NCBI GenBank assembly: GCA_002309805.1
Contig: DBYJ01000026.1
Coordinates: 10,748 to 34,735, forward strand
Direction: 5' to 3'
From: Bacteroidales bacterium UBA1189
GTDB taxonomy: Bacteria; Bacteroidota; Bacteroidia; Bacteroidales; Bacteroidaceae
Length of the DNA: 23,988 nt
Below are positions 1 to 5,685 of the stretch, one piece after another. A model generated the notes under the pieces. It saw nothing but the letters and a program-made list of their open reading frames with translations, searched no databases and was not told the origin of the DNA. Both the position numbers and the translations under genes were made by a program. Within the stretch, counting starts at the first letter, position 1. Each line of letters starts with the position of its first letter.

Positions 1-209
1 TCGCATCTAATAGCCTCTGCTATTTCGTCAATCATGGCATTATGCTCTTTTTGGATTTCATTGGCAGGATTTACATATTTTTCTAGATTCAAGAACTCAT
101 ACCTGACTTCTTCTCCCTTTGGGTTGATGAAAACAGGATTGTATTCCAAAAACACAGATAACATAGTTCCTTTGCACTTTTTCTTGGTTCGAATTGTTAC
201 CCTATTCAT
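1..209 (-). CDS. Site-specific tyrosine integrase, N-terminal part (cut by window edge)
   Basis: Reading leftward from the ATG at 209 gives 69 codons that stay open to the window edge. The peptide starts MNRVTIRTKKKCKG and contains VFLEYNPVFINPKG, EVRYEFLNLEKYVNP and NEIQKEHNAMIDEIAEAI. This layout (basic N-terminus, a beta-hairpin, then FL.L..Y..P.N.IQKEHN...) is the arm-type DNA-binding domain that opens Bacteroidetes phage and ICE integrases. The catalytic domain lies outside the window, so activity and exact subfamily cannot be judged. The start overlaps the stop of the upstream HTH gene by 8 bp, which suggests translational coupling. The gene lies about 940 bp from the 3' end of mnmE and runs in the same direction, as expected if the element is integrated there. 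Recognition as an integrase is by family resemblance; the mnmE target is inference. Confidence 0.8.
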   Translation of the reverse strand, partial: MNRVTIRTKKKCKGTMLSVFLEYNPVFINPKGEEVRYEFLNLEKYVNPANEIQKEHNAMIDEIAEAIRC

Positions 210-795
210 AATGTCCCTCCTTCCATCTGATTATGTCTTGTCTGTTGAATAATATAACTCCGTTGGCATGCTTTATGTGTACAATGTTCTGAGCAACAGC
301 ATTAAACAGATCCTTCTTTTTCATTTTGTAGCCTATTTCTACCTCATTGATGTTAAGCCATAGCTTGATAAAACATGATTCTTCTGTCCAGGCTTTCAAA
401 ACGTCATCTTTTGAATAGCGTTTGAGCCAGCCAACATGGTATGACTTGATATTATATCTCTCCACGAAACTTAATAGCCAGCTCCTTCCCATGCCTGTGT
501 AATTCATTAAGCCATAGATGGAAAAAGAAGACTCTCCGATAGGTGATGAGGGAGTTTCTAGTAGATGTGAATACCAGTGGACAAAGTTAGTCCATTTGAC
601 CTTTCTACCATCGTTTTCAATTAATGATGGAATCACGCCGTTTTTAACTAAACGGTAAATGTAGCTTTTAGTGTACCCGGAAAGACAAACAATCTCACCA
701 ATTGTGAGATAGCCCTTGGATACAACATGCTGCCACTCTACATCCAAACTATCGTATGGATTGTAGTAATGTTTGAAATGCTTGTAATTACTCAT
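202..795 (-). CDS. Triple winged-helix (excisionase/MerR-like) DNA-binding protein
   Basis: A 197-residue protein with three successive modules of about 47 residues, each resembling an excisionase/MerR-type winged helix. Module 1 (29-75) contains YLTIGEIVCLSGYTKSYIYR and a K.W..FVHWY end. Module 2 (90-136) contains FSIYGLMNYTGMGRSWLL and a YSKDDVLKAW end. Module 3 (147-191) contains WLNINEVEIGYKMKKKDLF and an FNRQDIIRW end. The repeated ends (wing followed by an aromatic-rich helix) support true internal repetition. The frame extends to a GTG at 810, but ATG 795 is preferred because an inverted repeat at 805-822 then lies just upstream as a possible operator. The gene ends inside the integrase gene (8 bp overlap). 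By position it is likely a recombination directionality factor or a regulator of the integrase. I do not recognise it as a named protein. Confidence 0.7.
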   Translation of the reverse strand: MSNYKHFKHYYNPYDSLDVEWQHVVSKGYLTIGEIVCLSGYTKSYIYRLVKNGVIPSLIENDGRKVKWTNFVHWYSHLLETPSSPIGESSFSIYGLMNYTGMGRSWLLSFVERYNIKSYHVGWLKRYSKDDVLKAWTEESCFIKLWLNINEVEIGYKMKKKDLFNAVAQNIVHIKHANGVILFNRQDIIRWKEGHYE

Positions 796-804
796 AATTA
801 TTGA

Positions 805-822
805 TGTCACTTTTGTGTGACA
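805..822 (-). promoter_or_regulatory. Inverted repeat, possible operator of the HTH/integrase pair
   Basis: TGTCAC (805-810) and GTGACA (817-822) are perfect 6-bp inverted arms separated by 6 bp. The site ends 10 bp before the preferred ATG of the triple-HTH gene. That position suits an autoregulatory operator. No canonical TAnnTTTG promoter was found just upstream, so the transcription start is unknown. Confidence 0.35.
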
Positions 823-989
823 GTAAATAAATATGGTCTACAAGTGGCAGAATGAGTATGAACTGGGTCAATAAAGTTTTAAGCAAACTGGAATATTATA
901 CGTTTGTTAACAGAAATCTACCATCTATTAACAATAATTGCGCACTTTTGTCGGCTATTGTTGGGCTTCAGAGACATAAATCGTACTTT

Positions 990-1011
990 TACGGTAGAAA
1001 TACGGTAGAAA
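990..1011. repeat. Tandem 11-bp repeat (two perfect copies of TACGGTAGAAA)
   Basis: TACGGTAGAAA occurs at 990-1000 and again at 1001-1011 without a gap or mismatch. An 11-bp period places the copies on the same DNA face. Tyrosine integrases of Bacteroidetes elements use short direct repeats near the attachment site as arm-type sites, so this is a candidate, but no binding evidence exists here. Confidence 0.55.
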
Positions 1012-1114
1012 AAAGAAAATAAATAGACTCGAATAACTTGAAATAAAAAACGTAAAGTGTTGAAATTCAGTAATGTGAAAGATGATAAATTGCTTCTACT
1101 TTCTTTTTAAAGAG

Positions 1115-1127
1115 AGATGTAACATCT
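1115..1127. repeat. Perfect inverted repeat AGATGT-A-ACATCT
   Basis: Six-bp perfect arms around one central base, 25 bp from the mnmE stop codon. The one-base centre is too short for a normal RNA hairpin loop, so a dimeric protein site is more likely than a terminator. It lies about 25 bp outside the proposed attachment site at 1152-1169. Confidence 0.4.
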
Positions 1128-1151
1128 TGCATATCAGCGAGTTACTGTCAT

Positions 1152-1169
1152 TCATTTGCCGATGCAGAA
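1152..1169 (-). other. Candidate attachment site at the 3' end of mnmE
   Basis: On the - strand the last 18 bp of mnmE read TTCTGCATCGGCAAATGA, encoding the invariant F-C-I-G-K end plus stop. From memory of the SGI1 literature, SGI1-type islands integrate at the equivalent 18 bp of trmE/thdF, with differences mainly at third codon positions. An integrase gene lies within 1 kb on the element side. A second copy of this sequence at the far end of the element would prove it, but that end is outside the window. Confidence 0.45.
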
Positions 1170-2513
1170 GTGGGAAAAGATATTGGAGAGGGTTTCCTGG
1201 GAGGTGATAAGGCCGCCAGTGATTTCAGATAGGTCGGAAAGGACGAGGCGGAGGTCTTCGGAAATGAGGTCGCCTGAGAGGTTACTATGGAGGCCTTCGA
1301 GAACTCGCTGGAGATTGCCTTGGGCATGGGTGAGGGCCTCGAAGTGGCGGAGGTTGGTAACGATGACGTCATTCGCGGAGATTTCAGGGATGTCTGCGGC
1401 GGCGAGAATGGCGGATTCAAGTGCCGAGAGGCCCTGGCCGGTTTTAGCAGAGATGGGGATGACGGGGAGAGATGCAATGTTACTACAACAGACGGAACGG
1501 ATATCGGCTTTGTTCCAGACGGGTATGATTGTGCGGCCCTCGCAGCGAGAAGTGATGTCCATAATCTCGACTTCTGTGGGCATCTCGTCAATAACCCAGA
1601 CGACAATACGCGCCTTGTCGATAGCGGAGTAGGTGCGGTTGATGCCCATTTGCTCCACTTCATCGGAGGTCTGACGGATGCCTGCTGTATCAATGAAGCG
1701 AAAGGTGATGCCACGAAGGTCGATGGTATCCTCGATGGTATCGCGGGTGGTGCCGTGAATGTCGCTGACGATAGCACGGTCATCGCGCAGCAAACGGTTG
1801 AGGAGGGTACTCTTTCCCACGTTAGTCTTACCGACGATAGCAACGGGGATGCCTTGCTTGAGTGCTTGGCCGATTTCAAAAGAGCGAGCTAACTGGGTAA
1901 TATGTGCATAGATGGTTTGAGCCAAAGAAAGCAGTTCCGAGCGGTCGGCAAACTCCAGATCCTCGTGGTCGGAGAAATCCAGCTCGAGCTCGAGTAGGGT
2001 GGTGAGGTGGAGAAGCTGTTCGCGCAGGGTGACAAGTTCCGACGAGAATTGTCCTCGCAATTGGGAGAGGGCAAACTGATGAGTGGCGCGGTTGCTGCTG
2101 GCGATTAGATCGGCAACGGCTTCGGCTTGGCTGAGATCCATCTTGCCATTCAAAAAGGCACGTTCGGTGAATTCTCCGGCTCGAGCCATACGGCATCCGC
2201 AACGTACCAATTCCTCTAATACCTTATTTATAATATAGCGCGAGCCATGACAGGTGATTTCGATGCTGTCCTCGCCGGTATATGAACGTGGGGCACGGAA
2301 GAGTGAGACGACCACATCGTCAATCGTCTCGCCCTCGTCCGTCTGGAGGGTGCCATAGGAAAGGCTGTAACCCGCTCGTGAGGCAAGAGGTTGACCATTT
2401 ACAGCACGGAACAGGGCATCAACTGCAGGAATAGCGCCCGAACCTGAAACGCGGATAATGCCAAGAGCTCCTCCGGCAGGTGTAGCTGGGGCACAAATGG
2501 TATCGTTGTTCAT
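1152..2513 (-). CDS. mnmE: tRNA modification GTPase MnmE
   Basis: 453 residues, a normal full length. MnmE works with MnmG in the cytoplasm to install the 5-carboxymethylaminomethyl (or taurino/aminomethyl type) group on wobble uridine of certain tRNAs, using GTP hydrolysis and a formyl-folate donor. Visible features are the N-terminal folate-binding domain opening with DTICAPATPAGGALGIIRVSG (4-23), the helical domain with EFTERAFLNGKMDL, the inserted G domain with G1 GKTNVGKS (228-235), G2 GTTRD (254-258), G3 DTAG (275-278) and G4 NKAD (334-337), and the invariant C-terminal FCIGK (449-453) with the catalytic cysteine. The ATG follows the uridine phosphorylase stop directly (TAAATG), so translation is probably coupled. 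The intact end is notable because it may be an integration target. Confidence 0.97.
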   Translation of the reverse strand: MNNDTICAPATPAGGALGIIRVSGSGAIPAVDALFRAVNGQPLASRAGYSLSYGTLQTDEGETIDDVVVSLFRAPRSYTGEDSIEITCHGSRYIINKVLEELVRCGCRMARAGEFTERAFLNGKMDLSQAEAVADLIASSNRATHQFALSQLRGQFSSELVTLREQLLHLTTLLELELDFSDHEDLEFADRSELLSLAQTIYAHITQLARSFEIGQALKQGIPVAIVGKTNVGKSTLLNRLLRDDRAIVSDIHGTTRDTIEDTIDLRGITFRFIDTAGIRQTSDEVEQMGINRTYSAIDKARIVVWVIDEMPTEVEIMDITSRCEGRTIIPVWNKADIRSVCCSNIASLPVIPISAKTGQGLSALESAILAAADIPEISANDVIVTNLRHFEALTHAQGNLQRVLEGLHSNLSGDLISEDLRLVLSDLSEITGGLITSQETLSNIFSHFCIGK

Positions 2514-3383
2514 TTAGATACGGTCAAGAACAATGCGGATAAGAGTGTCGATGGAGTTCTTATAATCGGTATTCATTTCTTTGGCGTAGCGATTGGCGAT
2601 AACCATACAACACGTCATTGCTCGATGACCGAGCAGAGCTGCAAGCCCTGCAAGGGCCGAGCCCTCCATCTCGAAATTGGTGATGCGGCGACCCTCATAC
2701 TCGAACGACATGATTTTCTCGTTTTGGCTAGGGTCAGCAAGGGGGATACGAAGGACGCGTCCTTGTGGCCCATAGAAGCCACCGCAGGCAATTGTAACGC
2801 CATGAACCATAGTATCTCCGCCAATACGCGAGGTGAGCTCAGTGCTGTTGTCGATGACATAGGGGGCACCCTTCTGAGGGCTCCAATCCATGTGGCGTTT
2901 GAAAGCTTCCTCGAAGGCGAGGTCGCAGACGCAATCACGTCCGGCATAATAGTTAAGCAGGCCATCAAAGCCGATGGACTTATCGGAACAGATGAATGTG
3001 CCTACGGGCGTAAAAGGCTGCAAGCCACCGCAGGTACCGATGCGAACCACCTCTAGCGACGTCAGCGAGGCCTTCTCCGTGCGGGTTTCGAAGTCGATGT
3101 TCACTAGAGCATCAAGTTCGTTCATGACGATATCGATATTGTCGCAGCCAATACCTGTCGAGAGAACGGAGATGTGCTTGCCGCCATAAGTGCCCGTCAC
3201 GGTACGGAACTCACGGCTCTGGATTTCGCATTCGCGACTGTCAAAGTGCGAGGCAACAAGGTCGACACGACCTGGGTCGCCGACAAGGATAATCTTATGA
3301 GCTATCTGCTCAGGACGGACATGCAGGTGGAAAGCCGATCCGTCTTCGTTGATAATCAATTCTGATGGTGCAAAATGCTTCAT
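2514..3383 (-). CDS. Nucleoside phosphorylase, uridine-phosphorylase-like
   Basis: 289 residues of the PNP_UDP_1 family, which splits nucleosides with phosphate into base and ribose-1-phosphate. Family marks are GDPGR (35-39, phosphate loop), RIGTCGG (114-120) and NFEMEGSAL (236-244, ribose and base contacts). The stretch GFYGPQGR (202-209) keeps a Gln and an Arg where E. coli Udp has FYPGQER, the residues that read uracil, so uridine is the likely substrate. This is inference from the motif. It is longer than E. coli Udp (about 253 residues), with an N-terminal extension of some 25 residues, and so resembles the Bacteroidetes variant. No signal peptide is seen, so it is cytoplasmic. It sits 20 bp after the TPR/PD40 gene and 0 bp before mnmE, in one operon that links pyrimidine salvage and tRNA modification only by position. 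Confidence 0.85.
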   Translation of the reverse strand: MKHFAPSELIINEDGSAFHLHVRPEQIAHKIILVGDPGRVDLVASHFDSRECEIQSREFRTVTGTYGGKHISVLSTGIGCDNIDIVMNELDALVNIDFETRTEKASLTSLEVVRIGTCGGLQPFTPVGTFICSDKSIGFDGLLNYYAGRDCVCDLAFEEAFKRHMDWSPQKGAPYVIDNSTELTSRIGGDTMVHGVTIACGGFYGPQGRVLRIPLADPSQNEKIMSFEYEGRRITNFEMEGSALAGLAALLGHRAMTCCMVIANRYAKEMNTDYKNSIDTLIRIVLDRI

Positions 3384-3403
3384 AGCTTTCTTGGGTATAA
3401 GTT

Positions 3404-4876
3404 TTATTTCGAAAGGAATGTCTTCTCGGTATTGCGGGCACGTTTTTCCAGCGTGGCGACCTTCTCAACAAGGGTGTCGTAGTCGGTCTCCAGGATGGTG
3501 AGCTCGGCAGCAAGGTCTTCGCGCTTGCGAGCTGAGGCGATGGCATAGGCATCGCGCTTGCTTTCGAGTTTGGCCTCTAACGCGGCAAGTTCTTCCTTGG
3601 CTTTCAGGTAGCTCTCATAGAGTTTACGCGCATCGGCACTATGGAAGTCCGAGAGGTGATGGTAGTCCTTCAAATCGTCAAGAACGAAGATGAAGTCGAC
3701 ATTGGGCAACGACTTGCCTGACAGCAAGTTCTGTTCGCCCAGCATAAGTCGGAAAAGGCTTTGTTTAGCCTTGCGGACGGCTTCTTCATCGGTTTGTGTC
3801 TCAGCAATAGAGACGATGTTCGATGCCCGCCAGATGGTGGATGCTCCGTCAGTTTCTGCATCGTAATAATCCCTCTTTCCTTCGTTCCAGATGAAGGTAT
3901 AGACGCAGACGAATCCCTCGGGTTGGCGTCTGTCGGTAGCGAACCATCCAAGGCCGTTCAGCTCGTCAATCACCATCATGTAGTCGTTGTCCGCCGAATT
4001 GAAGGGCATGCCGAGGTTTTCAGAACGGAGGAAACGGTCGGCATCGGGGTTGTAGCGGGTGATGAAGAGGTCGTAGCCTCCCATGCTCTCAGGGCCGTTA
4101 TTGGCAAAATAGAAGGTGGTGCCGTCGGAGAGCATGAAGGGGTAGTTATTGTCGCCCTCGTCGGGGAGGCCGTCGACAATCTGAGGCGCGCTCCACGAGT
4201 CGTTCATGCGATAGCTGGTGCTGAGGGCGATACGTCCGCTGTCAGTCGTGCAGGCTTGCCACCTGCGATTGCCCATCTGCGAGAGAAATAGTGTGCCGTC
4301 AAGGGCGTTTTCGTCACCAGAATACTCGCTGAGCGTATAGACGGCACCTGCATCGCTACCTGGGTGATAGGCCTGCAGGAAGGAGGATTTCTCCAAAACA
4401 AGGCTGTCGATGAACGTGACTTTTTCCACGCGATGCATAAATTTCTGCCTCAGACGGATGTCCTGCAGGAATTGTGCCTGTTGAACGTAGAGCGTGTCGT
4501 TAGGGTCGGCGGCGCTCAGGAACGTCTCTAGGTTTTCGGCGGCATCAGCATAGTTTCCTTTAAGATAATAGTAGCGTGCCAGATAACGATAGGCATTCTG
4601 CACCTTTTTGCTGGCAGCAAATTCGAGGTAGGGGAGAGCCTCGTCGATTTCTCCTGTCTCGATGCAACACGCGCCGTACCAATAGTTGATGCGCGAGTCA
4701 CGCGGAGCCGTCTTCAGGCAACGTTTCAGTTGTGGCAGGGCTTCGGCATATTTTCCGTCGAAGAAATTCTGCCGCGCCAGCTGCTCCAGCGTCTGCGCAT
4801 CGACATTCCCGCAAAAGAACAGTAGCGCTGTAAGGACGGATAAAGCCAGTTTTATTCGGTTAGATATCATCGTCAT
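3404..4876 (-). CDS. Exported TPR/PD40 beta-propeller-like protein
   Basis: 490 residues. A signal peptide (about 1-28, hydrophobic ALSVLTALLFFCG, likely cut after VDA) is followed by TPR-like helices (29-130; e.g. FFDGKYAEALPQLKRCL, YLKGNYADAAENLETFL). A middle region contains a PD40/WD40-like repeat (242-273: DNNYPFMLSDGTTFYFANNG, then GGYDLFIT). The C-terminus (about 417-483) is a charged coiled coil (KAKEELAALEAKLESKRD). TPR plus PD40 proteins are common in the Bacteroidetes periplasm, and PorE of the type IX system has this layout plus an OmpA domain, which is absent here. A T9SS role is therefore not supported. It is probably a periplasmic scaffold or sensor. A start at 4870 (MISN) is an alternative. 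First gene of the leftward operon. Confidence 0.75.
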   Translation of the reverse strand: MTMISNRIKLALSVLTALLFFCGNVDAQTLEQLARQNFFDGKYAEALPQLKRCLKTAPRDSRINYWYGACCIETGEIDEALPYLEFAASKKVQNAYRYLARYYYLKGNYADAAENLETFLSAADPNDTLYVQQAQFLQDIRLRQKFMHRVEKVTFIDSLVLEKSSFLQAYHPGSDAGAVYTLSEYSGDENALDGTLFLSQMGNRRWQACTTDSGRIALSTSYRMNDSWSAPQIVDGLPDEGDNNYPFMLSDGTTFYFANNGPESMGGYDLFITRYNPDADRFLRSENLGMPFNSADNDYMMVIDELNGLGWFATDRRQPEGFVCVYTFIWNEGKRDYYDAETDGASTIWRASNIVSIAETQTDEEAVRKAKQSLFRLMLGEQNLLSGKSLPNVDFIFVLDDLKDYHHLSDFHSADARKLYESYLKAKEELAALEAKLESKRDAYAIASARKREDLAAELTILETDYDTLVEKVATLEKRARNTEKTFLSK

Positions 4877-4901
4877 TTTTTCATTTATTCTATTGAATTG
4901 G

Positions 4902-4975
4902 CAAAGTTAATATAAAAAAACGAATAAGCGCGACAAAAGACGATTTTTTTCTCTTTGAATTCCTTTGCAAAGATA
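4902..4975 (-). promoter_or_regulatory. Candidate promoter region of the TPR/PD40-phosphorylase-mnmE operon
   Basis: Two -7 elements of the Bacteroidetes form TAnnTTTG face leftward: TAACTTTG at 4909-4902 and TATCTTTG at 4975-4968. The first lies 25 bp ahead of the ATG and has a TTTG 23 bp upstream, slightly too far. The second has a better match but no clear -33 box. Which one is used cannot be decided from sequence. Confidence 0.4.
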
Positions 4976-5010
4976 CAACTTTTTTTTAACCTAGTTCCCA
5001 CTTAAATCGA

Positions 5011-5041
5011 GAGGGCTCCGTGAGGCCGATTTTATGCCCTC
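5011..5041. repeat. Short inverted repeat GAGGGC/GCCCTC
   Basis: GAGGGC at 5011-5016 and GCCCTC at 5036-5041 are perfect 6-bp arms with a 19-bp centre, just before the 21-bp array. There is no T-tract, so it is not a convincing terminator. It could be part of the same regulatory region. Confidence 0.25.
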
Positions 5042-5049
5042 CTCCCAGC

Positions 5050-5118
5050 GCAGGCAATTAATTTCCCAACGCAGGCTTCTGAGCGCTCAGAGCAGGCAAA
5101 TAATTTCTCAACGCAGGC
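5050..5118. repeat. Four-unit 21-bp-periodic GCAGGC array with central 14-bp palindrome
   Basis: GCAGGC begins at 5050, 5071, 5092 and 5113, exactly 21 bp apart. Units 1 and 3 are near-identical: 5050-5076 and 5092-5118 match at 25 of 27 positions. Unit 2 differs and carries the perfect palindrome TCTGAGCGCTCAGA (5078-5091). The array lies between two divergent transcription units. The spacing of two helical turns puts all four blocks on one DNA face. It is not a CRISPR, since units are short and the intervening DNA is repeated. It could be an operator array or a copy of a dispersed intergenic repeat. Confidence 0.7.
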
Positions 5119-5199
5119 AACTATTCGTACCTTGATTTGAGTAAGGGAGATGATGACCTTTTTTATACTTCCACTCTTAAAAAATAAAAACCCAAATTA

Positions 5200-5230
5200 T
5201 TGCTGCAACCGCTCAAATGTATTAAATTTG
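5200..5230 (+). promoter_or_regulatory. Promoter of the DUF486 gene
   Basis: TTG at 5200-5202, a 20-bp gap, and TAAATTTG (TAnnTTTG) at 5223-5230 match the Bacteroidetes sigma-ABfr promoter. Transcription would start near 5237 and leave a leader of about 80 nt. Confidence 0.6.
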
Positions 5231-5240
5231 CAGCCGTTTT

Positions 5241-5295
5241 TTGCCGAGCGGAATGCCGGCAATCATTCAACGAAGGCTTAAAGTAGAAGTTTAAG
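5241..5295 (+). promoter_or_regulatory. Two small stem-loops in the DUF486 mRNA leader
   Basis: TTGCCG (5241-5246) pairs with CGGCAA (5257-5262) over a 10-nt loop. CTTAAA (5277-5282) pairs with TTTAAG (5290-5295) over a 7-nt loop. Both fall between the predicted start of transcription and the ATG at 5317. I recognise no riboswitch class. They may tune translation or mean nothing. Confidence 0.25.
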
Positions 5296-5316
5296 AAACG
5301 TGTAATAATAGATTGT

Positions 5317-5685
5317 ATGATTGGATTTTGGACTGTTGTATTATTGGTTTTATCCAACATCTTCATGACGTTGGCGTGGTATGGTAACCTGAAGCTTCAG
5401 GAGATGAATATTATCACCAATTGGCCGTTGATTCTCATTATTTTAGCCTCATGGGGAGTAGCGTTGGTGGAGTATTTCTTCATGATTCCTGCCAACCGCA
5501 TGGGGTCGAACATCAACGGAGGTCCCTTCACGCTCTTTCAGTTGAAGGTCATTCAGGAGGTTATCTCGCTGACGGTCTTTACGATAATGATTACCTTCAT
5601 GTTCAAGGGCGAGCATTTGCAATGGAACCACATCGTGTCGTTCATCTGCATGATTGCTGCCGTCTATTTCATGTTTCGGAAGTAA
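5317..5685 (+). CDS. DUF486 family small membrane protein (DMT-like)
   Basis: 122 residues, the usual size for DUF486. Four hydrophobic segments can be seen: about 4-22 (FWTVVLLVLSNIFMTLAW), 35-55 (NWPLILIILASWGVALVEYF), 75-93 (QLKVIQEVISLTVFTIMITF) and 103-120 (HIVSFICMIAAVYFMF). Conserved-looking polar parts are LAWYGNLK, ALVEYFFMIPANRMGS and GPFTLFQLKVIQEVI, all typical of the family. DUF486 proteins are half-sized relatives of drug/metabolite transporters and probably act as dimers in the inner membrane. The substrate is unknown. It has its own promoter. Its last 22 bp overlap the end of the convergent CE15 gene. Confidence 0.88.
   Translation: MIGFWTVVLLVLSNIFMTLAWYGNLKLQEMNIITNWPLILIILASWGVALVEYFFMIPANRMGSNINGGPFTLFQLKVIQEVISLTVFTIMITFMFKGEHLQWNHIVSFICMIAAVYFMFRK

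Larger units (their letters stand above)
796..1151. other. Non-coding end of the putative integrated element next to mnmE
   Basis: AT-rich stretch of about 350 bp without a convincing gene, between the HTH gene and the mnmE stop. It holds the inverted repeat at 805-822, a TGTTAACA palindrome at 905-912, an 11-bp tandem duplication at 990-1011 and an inverted repeat at 1115-1127. Next to an integrase operon such clustered short repeats are candidate integrase arm sites and regulator sites. That role is inferred from position only. Confidence 0.4.

Noticed and set aside
34..252. Rightward open frame of 72 codons at the left edge
   Set aside because: It is antisense to the integrase N-terminus, which has recognisable family features; the product has no recognisable domain.
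796..810. GTG at 810 as start of the triple-HTH gene
   Set aside because: It adds only five residues before ATG 795 and would place the start inside the inverted repeat; ATG 795 is preferred, without proof.
1287..1892. Long + strand frame across mnmE (201 codons)
   Set aside because: Antisense shadow of a clear GTPase gene; no domain and no promoter.
4968..5118. Small RNA or riboswitch in the divergent gap
   Set aside because: There are inverted repeats but no known riboswitch core and no terminator-like T-tract; the array fits a DNA-level repeat better.
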